From assembly GCA_934122125.1 (NCBI GenBank), contig CAKOVW010000004.1:1-43570 (forward strand): 43,570 nucleotides of DNA. Direction: 5' to 3'. Origin of the DNA: an uncultured Clostridia bacterium (GTDB lineage: Bacteria > Bacillota > Clostridia > TANB77 > CAG-508). The notes under the pieces are model-generated. The model saw nothing but the letters and a program-made list of their open reading frames with translations. It ran no database searches and was not told the DNA's origin. The position numbers and the translations under genes were made by a program. Shown in pieces: positions 18,096 to 26,440 of the stretch (its first letter is position 1; every line of letters begins with the position of its first letter).

Positions 18096-18794
18096 ATGTT
18101 TGCCTTTTCTATTAGTGGTCTTTTAGCATTTTTAAATTCAGCTGTATTTTTAGTTGGATACATTTCAAATAATACTTTGTTTCCAGAACCTTTAAATAGT
18201 GATGAGGAACGAAAATATTTAGAACTTATGAAAAGTGGAGATGAAGAAGCACGAAATATATTGATTGAAAGGAACTTGAGATTAGTTGCTCATGTTTGTA
18301 AAAAATATACTGCTACAAAGGTTGATCAAGATGATTTGATTTCTATTGGCAGTATTGGTTTAATCAAAGGAATAAATAGTTTTGATAGTTCAAAAGGTGT
18401 ACGTTTGGCTACTTATGTTTCTCGTTGTATTGATAATGAGGTACTTATGTATTTAAGAAGTACTAAAAAGTTAGGTGCTGAGGTTTACTTGGATGACCCT
18501 ATTGGAAAAGATAAAGATGATAATGTAGTTACTTTGCAGGAAGTTTTGGAAAATAATGATAAGAATATTGAAGATGAAGTTGATTTGAAGTTTAAAATAA
18601 AGAAGTTATACGAAAAAATGAAAGAGGTTTTAAAGGAAAGAGAAAAAACTATTTTGGAACTACGTTTTGGTTTAAACGGTGATAAACCTAAAACTCAAAA
18701 TGAGATTGCAGATTCTATGGATATTTCTCGTTCTTATGTTTCTAGAATTGAAACAAAGGCAATTAATAAACTTGCAAAAGAATTTAAGGGATAA
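18096..18794 (+). CDS. sigK: RNA polymerase sporulation sigma factor SigK (pro-sigma-K)
   Basis: SigK directs late mother-cell transcription in endospore formation. The 232-residue protein starts with a hydrophobic pro-segment (about 1-25; FAFSISGLLAFLNSAVFLVGY) that is removed in the mother cell, then NNTLFPEPL. Region 2 is ERNLRLVAHVCKKY...DDLISIGSIGLIKGINSFD at about 58-105, and region 4 is EREKTILELRFGLNG...TQNEIADSMDISRSYVSRIE at about 180-222. The order and wording match SigK rather than SigE, SigF or SigG. TTGGAGG is well placed before the ATG. The gene is intact and not split by a skin-type element. It is the only plus-strand gene in a minus-strand stretch and ends in a bidirectional terminator. 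Confidence 0.95.
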   Translation: MFAFSISGLLAFLNSAVFLVGYISNNTLFPEPLNSDEERKYLELMKSGDEEARNILIERNLRLVAHVCKKYTATKVDQDDLISIGSIGLIKGINSFDSSKGVRLATYVSRCIDNEVLMYLRSTKKLGAEVYLDDPIGKDKDDNVVTLQEVLENNDKNIEDEVDLKFKIKKLYEKMKEVLKEREKTILELRFGLNGDKPKTQNEIADSMDISRSYVSRIETKAINKLAKEFKG

Positions 18795-18796
18795 AG

Positions 18797-18832
18797 TTAA
18801 AAAAGCTGGTTGACTACCAGCTTCTTTAGTTT
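18797..18832. terminator. Bidirectional terminator between sigK and the anti-sigma-like gene
   Basis: Stem AAGCTGGT (18803-18810) and ACCAGCTT (18816-18823) is flanked by an A run on the left and a T-rich run on the right. It can stop sigK (plus strand) and the convergent minus-strand gene. Confidence 0.85.
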
Positions 18833-19525
18833 TTATTTAATTATTGATATTAAAAAATCTACTAATTCTGTTTGTGTTAATCCATCTGTTTCTATATCGA
18901 AGTATACATCATTTAATTTGAATTCTGCTAAATATAGTTTTTCATATTGTGTTATTATAACATCTGTGCCTTCTATTTTTGATATTTTTTCTTCACTGCT
19001 CAAGTGATAATCTCTTAGTGGTTTTCCAACTTTTGAAAATGCTATTCTTATTGTTCTATCTTTTGCCTCATTTGAATAATCCCAAATATAATCATGAGTT
19101 ACAGTATACTTTTTATCTGTAAAATTTTCTTTAGTCATTATAATTCTATTTACAAAATTGTTTTTCAAGTCTTTTGGAGCATTAAGTTCCTTTTGAGTAA
19201 ATGGAAAAGTTTTACAGAATTCCTTATTCAAGTCAGCTATCACTTCTTGTATATCTGCATCTAATTTCATCATGCTTTGTGATTTTGCCTTATTTATATT
19301 TAATTCTATTTTTTCGTCAGCAATTTGTATTTTTTCGTCATTGTTATTTCTAGGGACATTGTATGCTATAACTCCTACTAATAGTACAACTGCCACAAGG
19401 CTTGAAGCTAAAACATAACTTAATTTTACTTTCATATTATCTCTCCTCTCAATTTTTGATAAAATGATATTATAATTCTTTTCTTTGTCAAAATTCTTTT
19501 GTATTGTACCTTTCAAATTATTCAT
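18833..19525 (-). CDS. Single-TM protein, probable anti-sigma factor of the adjacent ECF sigma
   Basis: A 230-residue protein: a cytoplasmic segment of about 30 residues, a membrane segment at about 36-56 (VLASSLVAVVLLVGVIAYNV), then an extracytoplasmic domain of about 170 residues. The outer domain has no cysteine motif and looks like a sensor fold (VTHDYIWDYSNEAKDRTIRIAFSKVG, then YHLSSEEKISKIEGTDVIITQYEKLYLAEFKLNDVYFDIETDG). It overlaps the end of the ECF sigma gene by 8 nt, a typical sigma/anti-sigma arrangement. I infer it holds the sigma factor inactive at the membrane. No family name is assigned. Its N-terminus is short for a classical anti-sigma domain. Confidence 0.6.
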   Translation of the reverse strand: MNNLKGTIQKNFDKEKNYNIILSKIERRDNMKVKLSYVLASSLVAVVLLVGVIAYNVPRNNNDEKIQIADEKIELNINKAKSQSMMKLDADIQEVIADLNKEFCKTFPFTQKELNAPKDLKNNFVNRIIMTKENFTDKKYTVTHDYIWDYSNEAKDRTIRIAFSKVGKPLRDYHLSSEEKISKIEGTDVIITQYEKLYLAEFKLNDVYFDIETDGLTQTELVDFLISIIK

Positions 19526-20058
19526 TTATATCACCTTCAATCTTTACATTTTCTTTAATGTCTTTAATATTTCTATATAAAATATTTTTGACATTAGATT
19601 CACTCATACTTAATTCTTTTGCAATTTGTGATATTTTTAGTTCTGCACAATAATATAAATAGAAAACTTTTATAACCTTTATATTTTTACTTTTAATATA
19701 TTGCCATACCGCTTCTGCATTTAGCTTTTTAATTGTTTCCGCTTCCAAATCAAAATCATCTGGTAAATCTATTTCTTCATCTTCTGTTTGAAAAATACTA
19801 TAGTTTTTTATTTTATATAAAAGTCCATAATATTTTTGAATTTTCTTTTTAGCTATTCCTATTACAAAGTTTTGGCAGTTTTCTATATATAATTTTGGCT
19901 TTTTTTCTAATATATTGTATAATTCTACATAAGTATCTTGTACTAAATCGTTTACATCATCAATGTTTGAACACTTGCAAACTATATATCTTAATGTTCG
20001 TTCATATGTAGAGTCATATATATCTTCAAAATTTTCTAAGGATATTCCGAGTACTCAT
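19518..20058 (-). CDS. ECF-type sigma factor, requires a +1 frameshift near its start
   Basis: The start ATG at 20058 has AAAGGAG about seven bases upstream and reads ATG AGT ACT CGG AAT ATC CTT AGA AAA TTT TGA. Skipping the C of CGG gives GGA ATA TCC TTA GAA AAT TTT GAA and opens the frame that runs to 19518. The product is about 179 residues. Region 2 is at about 25-45 (DDVNDLVQDTYVELYNIL, the DxxDLVQ(D/E)T signature) and region 4 at about 130-165 (KISQIAKELSMSESNVKNILYRNI, helix-turn-helix). No start codon (ATG/GTG/TTG) exists in the restored frame between 20058 and the internal TTG at 19748, so a truncated start cannot rescue region 2. It is followed (overlap 8 nt) by a likely anti-sigma. 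Confidence 0.75.
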
Positions 20059-20139
20059 TATTTTCTCCTTTCACTTATATAGTGCTTAATTTTGATTAAA
20101 AAGTTTCAATAATTATAGCATATTTTTATTTTGTGTATA

Positions 20140-20145
20140 TATAAT
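20140..20145 (+). promoter_or_regulatory. -10 element suggesting a leaderless deacetylase mRNA
   Basis: TATAAT lies six bases before the ATG at 20152, and no ribosome binding site is present upstream. No convincing -35 was found. If this is the real promoter, transcription would start at or beside the A of the start codon. Confidence 0.3.
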
Positions 20146-20151
20146 TTTTGT

Positions 20152-20931
20152 ATGAAGATTTTTATTTTTAGAAAAAAGTATCTTTTAATTATTTTTATTA
20201 TGTTAATATTAATAAGTTATTTTTTTATAAGAGATAACTTTACTTTTGCTTTATCTTTAAGTAAAGGTGAAATTTTAAATTCTTCTTTTAAAAATAAGTT
20301 TGCCTCTATTTGTAAGAGTAGTGAAAAAGTTGTGTATTTAACATTTGATGATGGCCCAACTTCTAATGTTACTCCTAAAATTTTAGACATCTTAGAAAAG
20401 GAAAATGTTAAGGCTACTTTTTTTGTTGTTGGTAAACACGTAAAAGAACATCCTGAAATTGTTAAACGTGCTTATGAGGCAGGTCATTTTATTGCTAATC
20501 ACGGATATAGCCATAATAACTCATTATTATATAAAAATGAAGATAGTTTTCGTAATGAAATTTTAAATACTGATGAAGAAATTGCAAAGGCTATTGGAAT
20601 TCAGGATTATTGTTCACATGTTTTTCGCTTTCCAAATGGTTTTGCTTCTCCAAATTATAAATATAAAAAGAAAAACATAGTTAATGTTCTTACTGAAATT
20701 AACTATGTTTATGTTGATTGGAATTGTTTAAATAAGGATTCTGAACATAAATATTCTAATTACCAATTATTAAACAATCTAAAAAAATCTGCTAAAGGTA
20801 AAGGAACTTTAATTGTTCTTATGCATGATACCGGTGATGTAAATAAAACTTATGATGTTTTGCAAGACTCTATTAAATACTTAAAATCTCAAGGATATGT
20901 ATTTAAAAACTTTTATGAGCTTCTAAATTAA
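20152..20931 (+). CDS. Polysaccharide deacetylase (CE4), membrane-anchored
   Basis: A 259-residue enzyme of the CE4 fold that removes N-acetyl groups, most likely from peptidoglycan GlcNAc or MurNAc. One N-terminal membrane segment (about 9-26) anchors it outside the cell. Catalytic motifs appear in order: TFDDGP at about 65-70 (general base Asp and metal Asp), HGYSH at about 115-119 (metal histidines), RFPNG (motif 3) and a C-terminal VLMHD (motif 5). YVDWN corresponds to motif 4. PdaA/PdaB-like enzymes act in spore cortex formation, but a vegetative role is also possible. The ATG at 20152 is preferred to the TTG at 20131; neither has a ribosome binding site. Its stop codon overlaps the convergent gene's stop. 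Confidence 0.9.
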   Translation: MKIFIFRKKYLLIIFIMLILISYFFIRDNFTFALSLSKGEILNSSFKNKFASICKSSEKVVYLTFDDGPTSNVTPKILDILEKENVKATFFVVGKHVKEHPEIVKRAYEAGHFIANHGYSHNNSLLYKNEDSFRNEILNTDEEIAKAIGIQDYCSHVFRFPNGFASPNYKYKKKNIVNVLTEINYVYVDWNCLNKDSEHKYSNYQLLNNLKKSAKGKGTLIVLMHDTGDVNKTYDVLQDSIKYLKSQGYVFKNFYELLN

Positions 20932-21536
20932 AATTTTATAACTTTGCAGATTTGATTTGTTATATTTTCTAATTCTTTGTCTAGTTCTTTAAATGTATAG
21001 AATTCCAAATTTGTATCTGCAGGAATTTCTTTATTATTCAAAAATTCTATTACTTTAGCTATGTCTTGTTCATTTAATTCTATTTCCTTAATGTTCTGTA
21101 GTTCTTTTATTGCCTCTTTGTAATCATCTAAAAATATCTTGTTATCAATATATTTGCTGTCATATTTTTTTAAGTCCTTATGTTTAGTCTTAATATATTC
21201 TTGTTTATTTAGATGGTTAATATCACACTTTAAGTTATATGCTTTATTCAATAAATAATCTGTATATAGATGAATTAAATACCCAAATACTACTGGATTA
21301 GTTCTTATTATGTTTTGGTATTTTTCATAAAAATTAGTATATGTAGATTGATCTTTTTCGTTATAAAAGTGCGTGTATTCATGATTATATATATGTGATA
21401 TACCTTTTACAATGAAGCCATTATTTATATCTGGTGCTATATTGCCTAATAAAAATAAGTTATAATCTTCATTATTAAAGTGTATCTGTTCATTTACTTT
21501 TTTTGCTATTTCTAAGTGTACTCTCCAATTTGGCAT
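20928..21536 (-). CDS. Zinc-dependent phospholipase C-like protein
   Basis: A 202-residue protein of the zinc-dependent phospholipase C/P1 nuclease-like superfamily. The start at 21536 is chosen because the family begins M-P-N-W and AAAGAGAG is well placed; the ATG at 21545 has it too close. Landmarks are MPNWRVH (N-terminal metal ligands), FLLGNIAPDI at about 28-37, the HEYTHF segment at about 51-56 and FGYLIHLYTDYL at about 80-91. There is no signal peptide, unlike secreted alpha toxin, so it is probably intracellular and of unknown substrate. The gene is convergent with the deacetylase and shares 3 bases of stop-codon sequence; no terminator lies between. Confidence 0.75.
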   Translation of the reverse strand: MPNWRVHLEIAKKVNEQIHFNNEDYNLFLLGNIAPDINNGFIVKGISHIYNHEYTHFYNEKDQSTYTNFYEKYQNIIRTNPVVFGYLIHLYTDYLLNKAYNLKCDINHLNKQEYIKTKHKDLKKYDSKYIDNKIFLDDYKEAIKELQNIKEIELNEQDIAKVIEFLNNKEIPADTNLEFYTFKELDKELENITNQICKVIKF

Positions 21537-21623
21537 TTTTTTCATCTCTCTTTCGTCTTATCAATTTGATTATTATACTACATTTTTCTACAAATGTGAA
21601 CCTTTTATATAAATTTTAATTTC

Positions 21624-21656
21624 AAAAAAATATGGTGTAAGTAATTACACCATATT
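21624..21656 (-). terminator. Terminator after the unknown gene downstream of rubrerythrin
   Basis: Perfect arms AATATGGTGTAA (21629-21640) and TTACACCATATT (21645-21656) with a 4-nt loop. On the minus strand a run of seven T follows. It ends the rbr/unknown-gene transcript. Confidence 0.9.
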
Positions 21657-21657
21657 T

Positions 21658-22181
21658 TCATATTATTTTTTGTTGTTTTTTAATATTGTAATTCCCGCAT
21701 TGGTTTGTGCTTTTAGAATATAGCTTAATATCAAACATTTCGCTTTCTTTAACATCTAGTATTTTTATTATTTTATCATATTCTGCTCCGTGTAAGAAGT
21801 ATAATCCACCATCTTTTTCATTATATTTTTAAAATCTTCTGAGTAGTTTATTAAGTATAGATCATTTCCTTTTGCATTTACCCAAAAGTTTACAATTTCC
21901 ATATCTTTTACTTGAAAATTTTGACCGGTTACTGGTAATTCTGCTACATAAGTATCAATAGATTTTTTTACATTTTCATCATATTGATATTTAATGTTTA
22001 CAACATGTTCCTCTTGTGCTTTTCCTGTACTTGGGCTTACTTTATAAAGTATTTTACAGCTTGTGTAGTCTTTGTTGTATGATGTAGAGTCTATTGAGAA
22101 GTCTGGATATTTCATCATTATATTTTCTTCAATTAATATCATGGCTTCAGACTCATTTGTTGGTGGAATGCTTTTTAACAT
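21658..22181 (-). CDS. Unknown protein, frame broken at a run of five A
   Basis: The first part (from the ATG at 22181) reads to ..NYSEDFKNIMK in one frame. The second part (KDGGLYFLHGAEYDKIIKILDVKESEMFDIKLYSK...) is in the frame reached by stepping back one base at ATG AAA AAG (plus-strand T run 21814-21818). Adding one A, or a -1 slip on AAA AAG, joins them into about 174 residues ending just before a strong terminator. The second half has natural codon use and no stops, so it is coding. I do not recognise the family. It starts two bases after the rubrerythrin stop and lacks a good ribosome binding site, so it is probably translationally coupled. There are no membrane segments. Confidence 0.6.
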
Positions 22182-22182
22182 A

Positions 22183-22722
22183 TTAATAGTTTTCTGCTTT
22201 TATTTCAAAGTATGCTTGTGGATGTGCACATACTGGGCATACTGCTGGTGCCTTTGTTCCAACAACAATGTGTCCACAGTTTCTACATTTCCATATTTTA
22301 ATTTCTCCTGCTTCAAATACTTTACCATCTTGAACATTTGATAATAATTTTCTATATCTTTCTTCATGTTCTTTTTCTATTTTTCCAACTGCTTCAAATA
22401 AAAATGCAATGTGGTCAAATCCTTCTTCTTTTGCTTCTTTAGCCATTCTGTCATACATATCTGTCCATTCAAAATTTTCTCCTGCTGCTGCATCTGCTAA
22501 GTTTTGAGCAGTTGTAGGTATTTCGCCTCCACATAATAGTTTAAACCATAATTTTGCATGTTCTTTTTCATTGTCAGCTGTTTCTTGGAATATGGCTGCT
22601 ATTTGCTCATATCCTTCTTTTTTTGCTTTACTTGCAAAGTATGTGTATTTATTTCTTGCTTGAGATTCTCCTGCAAAAGCCTCCATTAAATTTTTTTCTG
22701 TTTTTGTTCCTTTTAATTCCAT
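22183..22722 (-). CDS. rbr: Rubrerythrin
   Basis: Rubrerythrin reduces hydrogen peroxide in anaerobes. The 179-residue protein has an N-terminal four-helix diiron domain with two ExxH-type ligand sets (FAGESQARNKYTYFA at about 15-29, ETADNEKEHAKLW at about 47-59, later FEAVGKIEKEHEERYR at about 109-124). It ends in a rubredoxin-like Fe(Cys)4 domain (WKCRNCG at about 143-149 and CPVCAHP at about 161-167). GGAGG precedes the ATG, and a clear promoter lies upstream. It is followed by an unknown gene in the same transcript. The presence of this enzyme supports an anaerobic host. Confidence 0.97.
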   Translation of the reverse strand: MELKGTKTEKNLMEAFAGESQARNKYTYFASKAKKEGYEQIAAIFQETADNEKEHAKLWFKLLCGGEIPTTAQNLADAAAGENFEWTDMYDRMAKEAKEEGFDHIAFLFEAVGKIEKEHEERYRKLLSNVQDGKVFEAGEIKIWKCRNCGHIVVGTKAPAVCPVCAHPQAYFEIKAENY

Positions 22723-22755
22723 ACTTTTTCCTCCTTTTCTTGGCTGTTCTTTTAC

Positions 22756-22784
22756 AATATATCACAAAGTACTTTTTGTTTCAA
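22756..22784 (-). promoter_or_regulatory. Promoter of rubrerythrin
   Basis: On the minus strand TTGAAA (22779-22784) and TATATT (22756-22761) are 17 nt apart. Start of transcription is expected near 22749, about 27 nt before the rbr ATG. No clear PerR box was recognised. Confidence 0.7.
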
Positions 22785-22860
22785 CAGGATTTTAATATTT
22801 TATTTGTTTAATTTTAAAATATACAAAGAAAACAAGAATGATAATTTTAGTTTACAATCA

Positions 22861-23865
22861 TCATTTTGAGCAATATCTACAAAGTATTGCTTCTAAGCCT
22901 ATTTCTAGAGATATTAATCCCACTTTGTAGTTTGCATCTAAGTCTATTAGTGCTTCTAATACTTCTTTTAGTTCTTGTGTTTCAAAATATTTTGCTTGAG
23001 TTTTGTATTTACTTACCAAGAATAGTTGGTTTGGTTTTAAGTTCATTGCTGTTGCAACATCTTCATTGTATTTTTCTGCAATTTTTATAATATATAATTT
23101 TTTAAAGTGGTTATATAAAGTTATTAATATTTTTTGTATTGGTTCTTTGTTTGCTATAAGGCCATTATATACTTCTAATGCTTTTGATGTTTCTTTTTTT
23201 CCTAAATTGTCAGTCAAATCAAATATTACAGCTTGTATTTGTTTGGTGCATAGTAAGTCTATATCCTGTTTTGTTATATTGCTATTTTCGCCCTTATATT
23301 CAATAAGTTTTCTGATTTCATTTATCAAGTCTTGCATACTAGTTCCGCAACATTCTACTAAATATTTTGCTGTTGTGTCATCTATGTTTACTTTGTATGC
23401 TACTGCTATCTTTTTTATATTTGCAATTAGGTCTGGTAATTTTAAAAGTGCAAATTCTTTTACTTCTCCAACTTTTTCAATTGCCTGATACAATGTATTT
23501 TTGTCTACCTCTTGTTCTACAAAAATTAAGTCTACTGTATCTTTTAATTCTTCTGAATTTTCTTGTATGTATTTGGCTATTTTTTCATTTAAAGGTAATT
23601 TGGTTTCATCTACCTTTTTCTTTTTTGTATCTGCTTTAGTTGTCTTTTTTTCTTTTTTGAAAAGTCCTGTGTTTTTGGCAATTATTAGTTTTTTGTCAAA
23701 GCCAAATGCTGGTGTTTGTAAGTCTGAGATTAGTTTTTCTGCATTTGTATCATCAATTTGAATAAAGTTTATTCCTAATATTAATTGTGGAAATTCTTTT
23801 TTTATTTTCTTTACTCTTGTTTCTAATAAGTATGTTTCTTCACCATAGAACAAATATATTGCCAT
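22861..23865 (-). CDS. holA: DNA polymerase III subunit delta
   Basis: The delta subunit opens the sliding clamp within the clamp loader. The start at 23865 (334 residues) has AAAGGA well placed; the frame extends to 23952 inside ruvC without support. The N-terminal domain shows YLFYGEETYLLETRVKKIKKEF, and the middle and C-terminal parts have the family pattern (LPDLIANIKKIA, CGTSMQDLINEIRKLIEYKG, VIFDLTDNLGKKETSKALEVYNGL, LLITLYNHFKKLYIIK). A lysine-rich stretch of about 20 residues (KKEKKTTKADTKKKK) near residue 85 is an insert. It follows ruvC by 16 nt and ends the murB to holA run. Confidence 0.92.
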   Translation of the reverse strand: MAIYLFYGEETYLLETRVKKIKKEFPQLILGINFIQIDDTNAEKLISDLQTPAFGFDKKLIIAKNTGLFKKEKKTTKADTKKKKVDETKLPLNEKIAKYIQENSEELKDTVDLIFVEQEVDKNTLYQAIEKVGEVKEFALLKLPDLIANIKKIAVAYKVNIDDTTAKYLVECCGTSMQDLINEIRKLIEYKGENSNITKQDIDLLCTKQIQAVIFDLTDNLGKKETSKALEVYNGLIANKEPIQKILITLYNHFKKLYIIKIAEKYNEDVATAMNLKPNQLFLVSKYKTQAKYFETQELKEVLEALIDLDANYKVGLISLEIGLEAILCRYCSK

Positions 23866-23881
23866 AACTTTTTTCCTTTCA

Positions 23882-24367
23882 TTATAACTTTTCAGAGAAT
23901 TTTGCTGAGTGTGCATGACAAATTGCAGCTGCCATACTATCAGTTGTATCATCTAGTTTTGGTAAATTTTCAACTTTTAATATTGTTTTTACCATTTTTT
24001 GTACTTGTATTTTATCTGCTCTTCCATATCCTACTACTGCTTGTTTTATTTGGAGTGGTGTGTATTCATATGTAGGCACTCCTTTTCTGCAACCTACTAC
24101 AAGTATTACACCTCTTGCTTGTGCTACATTTATAGCGGTTTTTGCATTGTTGTTGAAAAATAGCTCTTCAACTGATATTGCATCTGGTTTATATGTATCT
24201 ATTATTTCTTCTAAGTCATTATTTAGTTTTAATAGCCTTTGTGGAAAAGACTCACCTGCTTTGGTGAGTACAGCTCCGGATGTTATTAATTTGAATTTGT
24301 TGCCTATGTAGTCTATTATGCTATATCCTGTTATTGCAAAACCAGGATCTATTCCTAATATTCTCAT
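23882..24367 (-). CDS. ruvC: Holliday junction resolvase RuvC
   Basis: RuvC cuts Holliday junctions symmetrically as a dimer with RuvAB. The 161-residue protein is of usual length. Catalytic acids can be placed: Asp7 in GIDPG, Glu in SVEELFFNNN at about 66-67, and the C-terminal pair in LDDTTDSMAAAICHAH at about 138-145. ARGVILV and YTPLQIKQAVVGYGRADK are typical. GAGGATAAA precedes the ATG. Unlike the common ruvC-ruvA-ruvB order, it sits between the debranching enzyme and holA. Confidence 0.96.
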   Translation of the reverse strand: MRILGIDPGFAITGYSIIDYIGNKFKLITSGAVLTKAGESFPQRLLKLNNDLEEIIDTYKPDAISVEELFFNNNAKTAINVAQARGVILVVGCRKGVPTYEYTPLQIKQAVVGYGRADKIQVQKMVKTILKVENLPKLDDTTDSMAAAICHAHSAKFSEKL

Positions 24368-24388
24368 TTTATCCTCTTTTCTTATATA

Positions 24389-26416
24389 TTAGTGTTTATT
24401 ATGAATGATAATTCTAAATATCTCTGCTACTGACCATGCTTGAGCAAAAGCTCCTTTTGCTTCATACGGTTTTGCTGAATCATATAATTCACTAATACTT
24501 CCAACTGTTGAGCGATTATACATTTCATTATAAAATGTATCTTCTACATTTTGTGCAAATTTAGAGTATTGTTCTTCTAGTTCTTTCTTTTTAGTTTTAT
24601 TTTTTTCTGAGTTTATTATATTTAAAAAACTATCTGAATATATACCTAAAAGCCATGGCCAAGTAATTCCTTGGTGATAACTCATATCTCTTTTTATTTG
24701 GTCGCCTTCATATATTTCTCTATAACATTTTTCACCTTTTGCTAATGTTTTTAGTCCGTATGGTGTTAATAGCTTTTTGGTAACTGTTTCAAATGCAGTT
24801 TTAGCTTCTTCTGAGTTTGGTTCAACTATAGGATAGTGTAATCCAATTGCAAATAATTGGTTTGGTCTTATTGAATTATCTCCTACTAAGTCGTCAAAGC
24901 ACTTTCTTTTTTTATTATAGAATTTTTTTACAAAATTTGCTTTACATTTTTTTGAAAGTTCTGAATATTTTTTAGCTAGCTCTTTTTCTTTATATAGGTT
25001 GGCAAAATCTTCCATTATTTTTAGAGCATTATACCATAATGCATTTATTTCTATTGCTTTGCCATTTCTAGGTGTTACTACAATATCTCCAATTTTTGCA
25101 TCCATCCAAGTATTTTGTATTTGCGGTGTTCCTGATGATAATAATCCATCTTCATTGTCTAAGTGAATATTATTTCCGTCTAAATCAATTCCACTTATAT
25201 ATGCTTCTATTACCTTTTTTAGAGTATCATATAATTGATTTTTTAGGAACTCGTAATCATGTGTATATGCTAAATATTTTCTTACTTGCTCAAATAATAG
25301 CAAAGACGCATCTACACTATTATATAATGGTCTTGCATCATATCCAGAATATCCATTTGGAACTAGCCCATATTTTATATCTCTTATGCATGTTAATAAT
25401 ACTTCTTTTGCTACTTGAAATTTTCTAGGTATTAATGTTATTCCTTCAAATGAAATTAAAGCATCTCTTCCCCAGTCTAAGAACCATGGATAGCCTGCAA
25501 TTATCGTGTATAGTGCAAAACTTGGTCTATATGCAATAAAATTATCTGATGCTATTATATAATCTCTCATAAGTGTTTTGTATTTATCAGTATATTGCTT
25601 TTTAGCGTCTAATAAATATGAGTCATACAAATCACTGGTTATTCTTACAATTTCTTTGTTTATTAAATTTTTGCCATCTAGTTCTTCTATATTTTCTTCT
25701 AAAGAGCAAATAAATGTAATAAACTTTTCTTCGTTTGCTCTTAATTTTATTTCAAACACTCCTGGAACTGCTAAATTTTCTTCGGCTCCTTGTCCTCTTT
25801 TTTCTTCTTCTAAATAATACATATTTCTAAATGTGTCATTTAAATGCTCTATGTATTTTCCTTCTGATAATTTCATATAAATTGGTGTTTGATTTTTATT
25901 ATCTACAATTACTTTTACTTTTGTTTCTTTTATTTCTTGTTTTAGTTGAAAATTAGCATTTGGAGTTGTTGAATGAAAATCTCTAAAGTTAATAATTGGC
26001 GCTATTTTAAATTTGGTTCTTTTTTCATTGTTTTTTATATTGTATAGCACACATACTGTATTTTTTCCATGTTCCATACATATATATTTTTTTATAATTG
26101 CCCCATCAACTTCGTATGTAAATATAGGAATATACTCTTTTTCAAAAGATTTTAAATATTGGTATCCTTTTGAAATGTAGTCTTTTCCAATATTAGAATA
26201 TATGGGGTATTCTCGCCCACCACTTTCAAAGCTCTCATCAACTTTGGATAATATTAAATTTCTATTTCCTGGTGGATTTAAAGGTGCTACCAATAATCCA
26301 TGATATTTTCTGGTGTTTATTCCTAAAATAGTTGAACTACTATAGCCACCTAATCCATTTGTAATTATCCAATCTTGTTTTAATGCCTTTTCAAATTCTA
26401 AGTTTTCATATTTCAT
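24389..26416 (-). CDS. Glycogen debranching enzyme (GH133 amylo-alpha-1,6-glucosidase type)
   Basis: A 675-residue protein of the archaeal-type debranching enzyme family, which removes alpha-1,6 branch glucose from glycogen or starch limit dextrin. The N-terminal domain carries ITNGLGGYSSSTILGINTRKYHGLLVAPL at about 18-46. The C-terminal alpha/alpha barrel shows GYPWFLDWGRDALISFEG at about 307-324 (candidate catalytic acids), NGYSGYDARPLYNSVDASLLLFE at about 356-378, and the C-terminal PEYAKG-like AKGAFAQAWSVAEI. AGGGGATACACAA precedes the ATG. It follows yvcK by 24 nt. Other glycogen genes are not in the window, so it may serve polysaccharide use in general. Confidence 0.92.
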   Translation of the reverse strand: MKYENLEFEKALKQDWIITNGLGGYSSSTILGINTRKYHGLLVAPLNPPGNRNLILSKVDESFESGGREYPIYSNIGKDYISKGYQYLKSFEKEYIPIFTYEVDGAIIKKYICMEHGKNTVCVLYNIKNNEKRTKFKIAPIINFRDFHSTTPNANFQLKQEIKETKVKVIVDNKNQTPIYMKLSEGKYIEHLNDTFRNMYYLEEEKRGQGAEENLAVPGVFEIKLRANEEKFITFICSLEENIEELDGKNLINKEIVRITSDLYDSYLLDAKKQYTDKYKTLMRDYIIASDNFIAYRPSFALYTIIAGYPWFLDWGRDALISFEGITLIPRKFQVAKEVLLTCIRDIKYGLVPNGYSGYDARPLYNSVDASLLLFEQVRKYLAYTHDYEFLKNQLYDTLKKVIEAYISGIDLDGNNIHLDNEDGLLSSGTPQIQNTWMDAKIGDIVVTPRNGKAIEINALWYNALKIMEDFANLYKEKELAKKYSELSKKCKANFVKKFYNKKRKCFDDLVGDNSIRPNQLFAIGLHYPIVEPNSEEAKTAFETVTKKLLTPYGLKTLAKGEKCYREIYEGDQIKRDMSYHQGITWPWLLGIYSDSFLNIINSEKNKTKKKELEEQYSKFAQNVEDTFYNEMYNRSTVGSISELYDSAKPYEAKGAFAQAWSVAEIFRIIIHNKH

Positions 26417-26440
26417 TTGTGTATCCCCTGTTCTTTGGTT

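Noticed and set aside
17918..18163. Open frame of 81 codons on the minus strand antisense to the sigK start
   Set aside because: It has no ribosome binding site, overlaps the sigK promoter and start, and its composition is AT-run derived.
18096..18794. sigK interrupted by a skin-like element
   Set aside because: The gene is continuous from pro-segment to region 4.
19518..19748. Short separate region-4-only regulator beginning at the internal TTG
   Set aside because: The same frame continues upstream through a full region 2 of an ECF sigma, so the short version is a fragment of the frameshifted gene.
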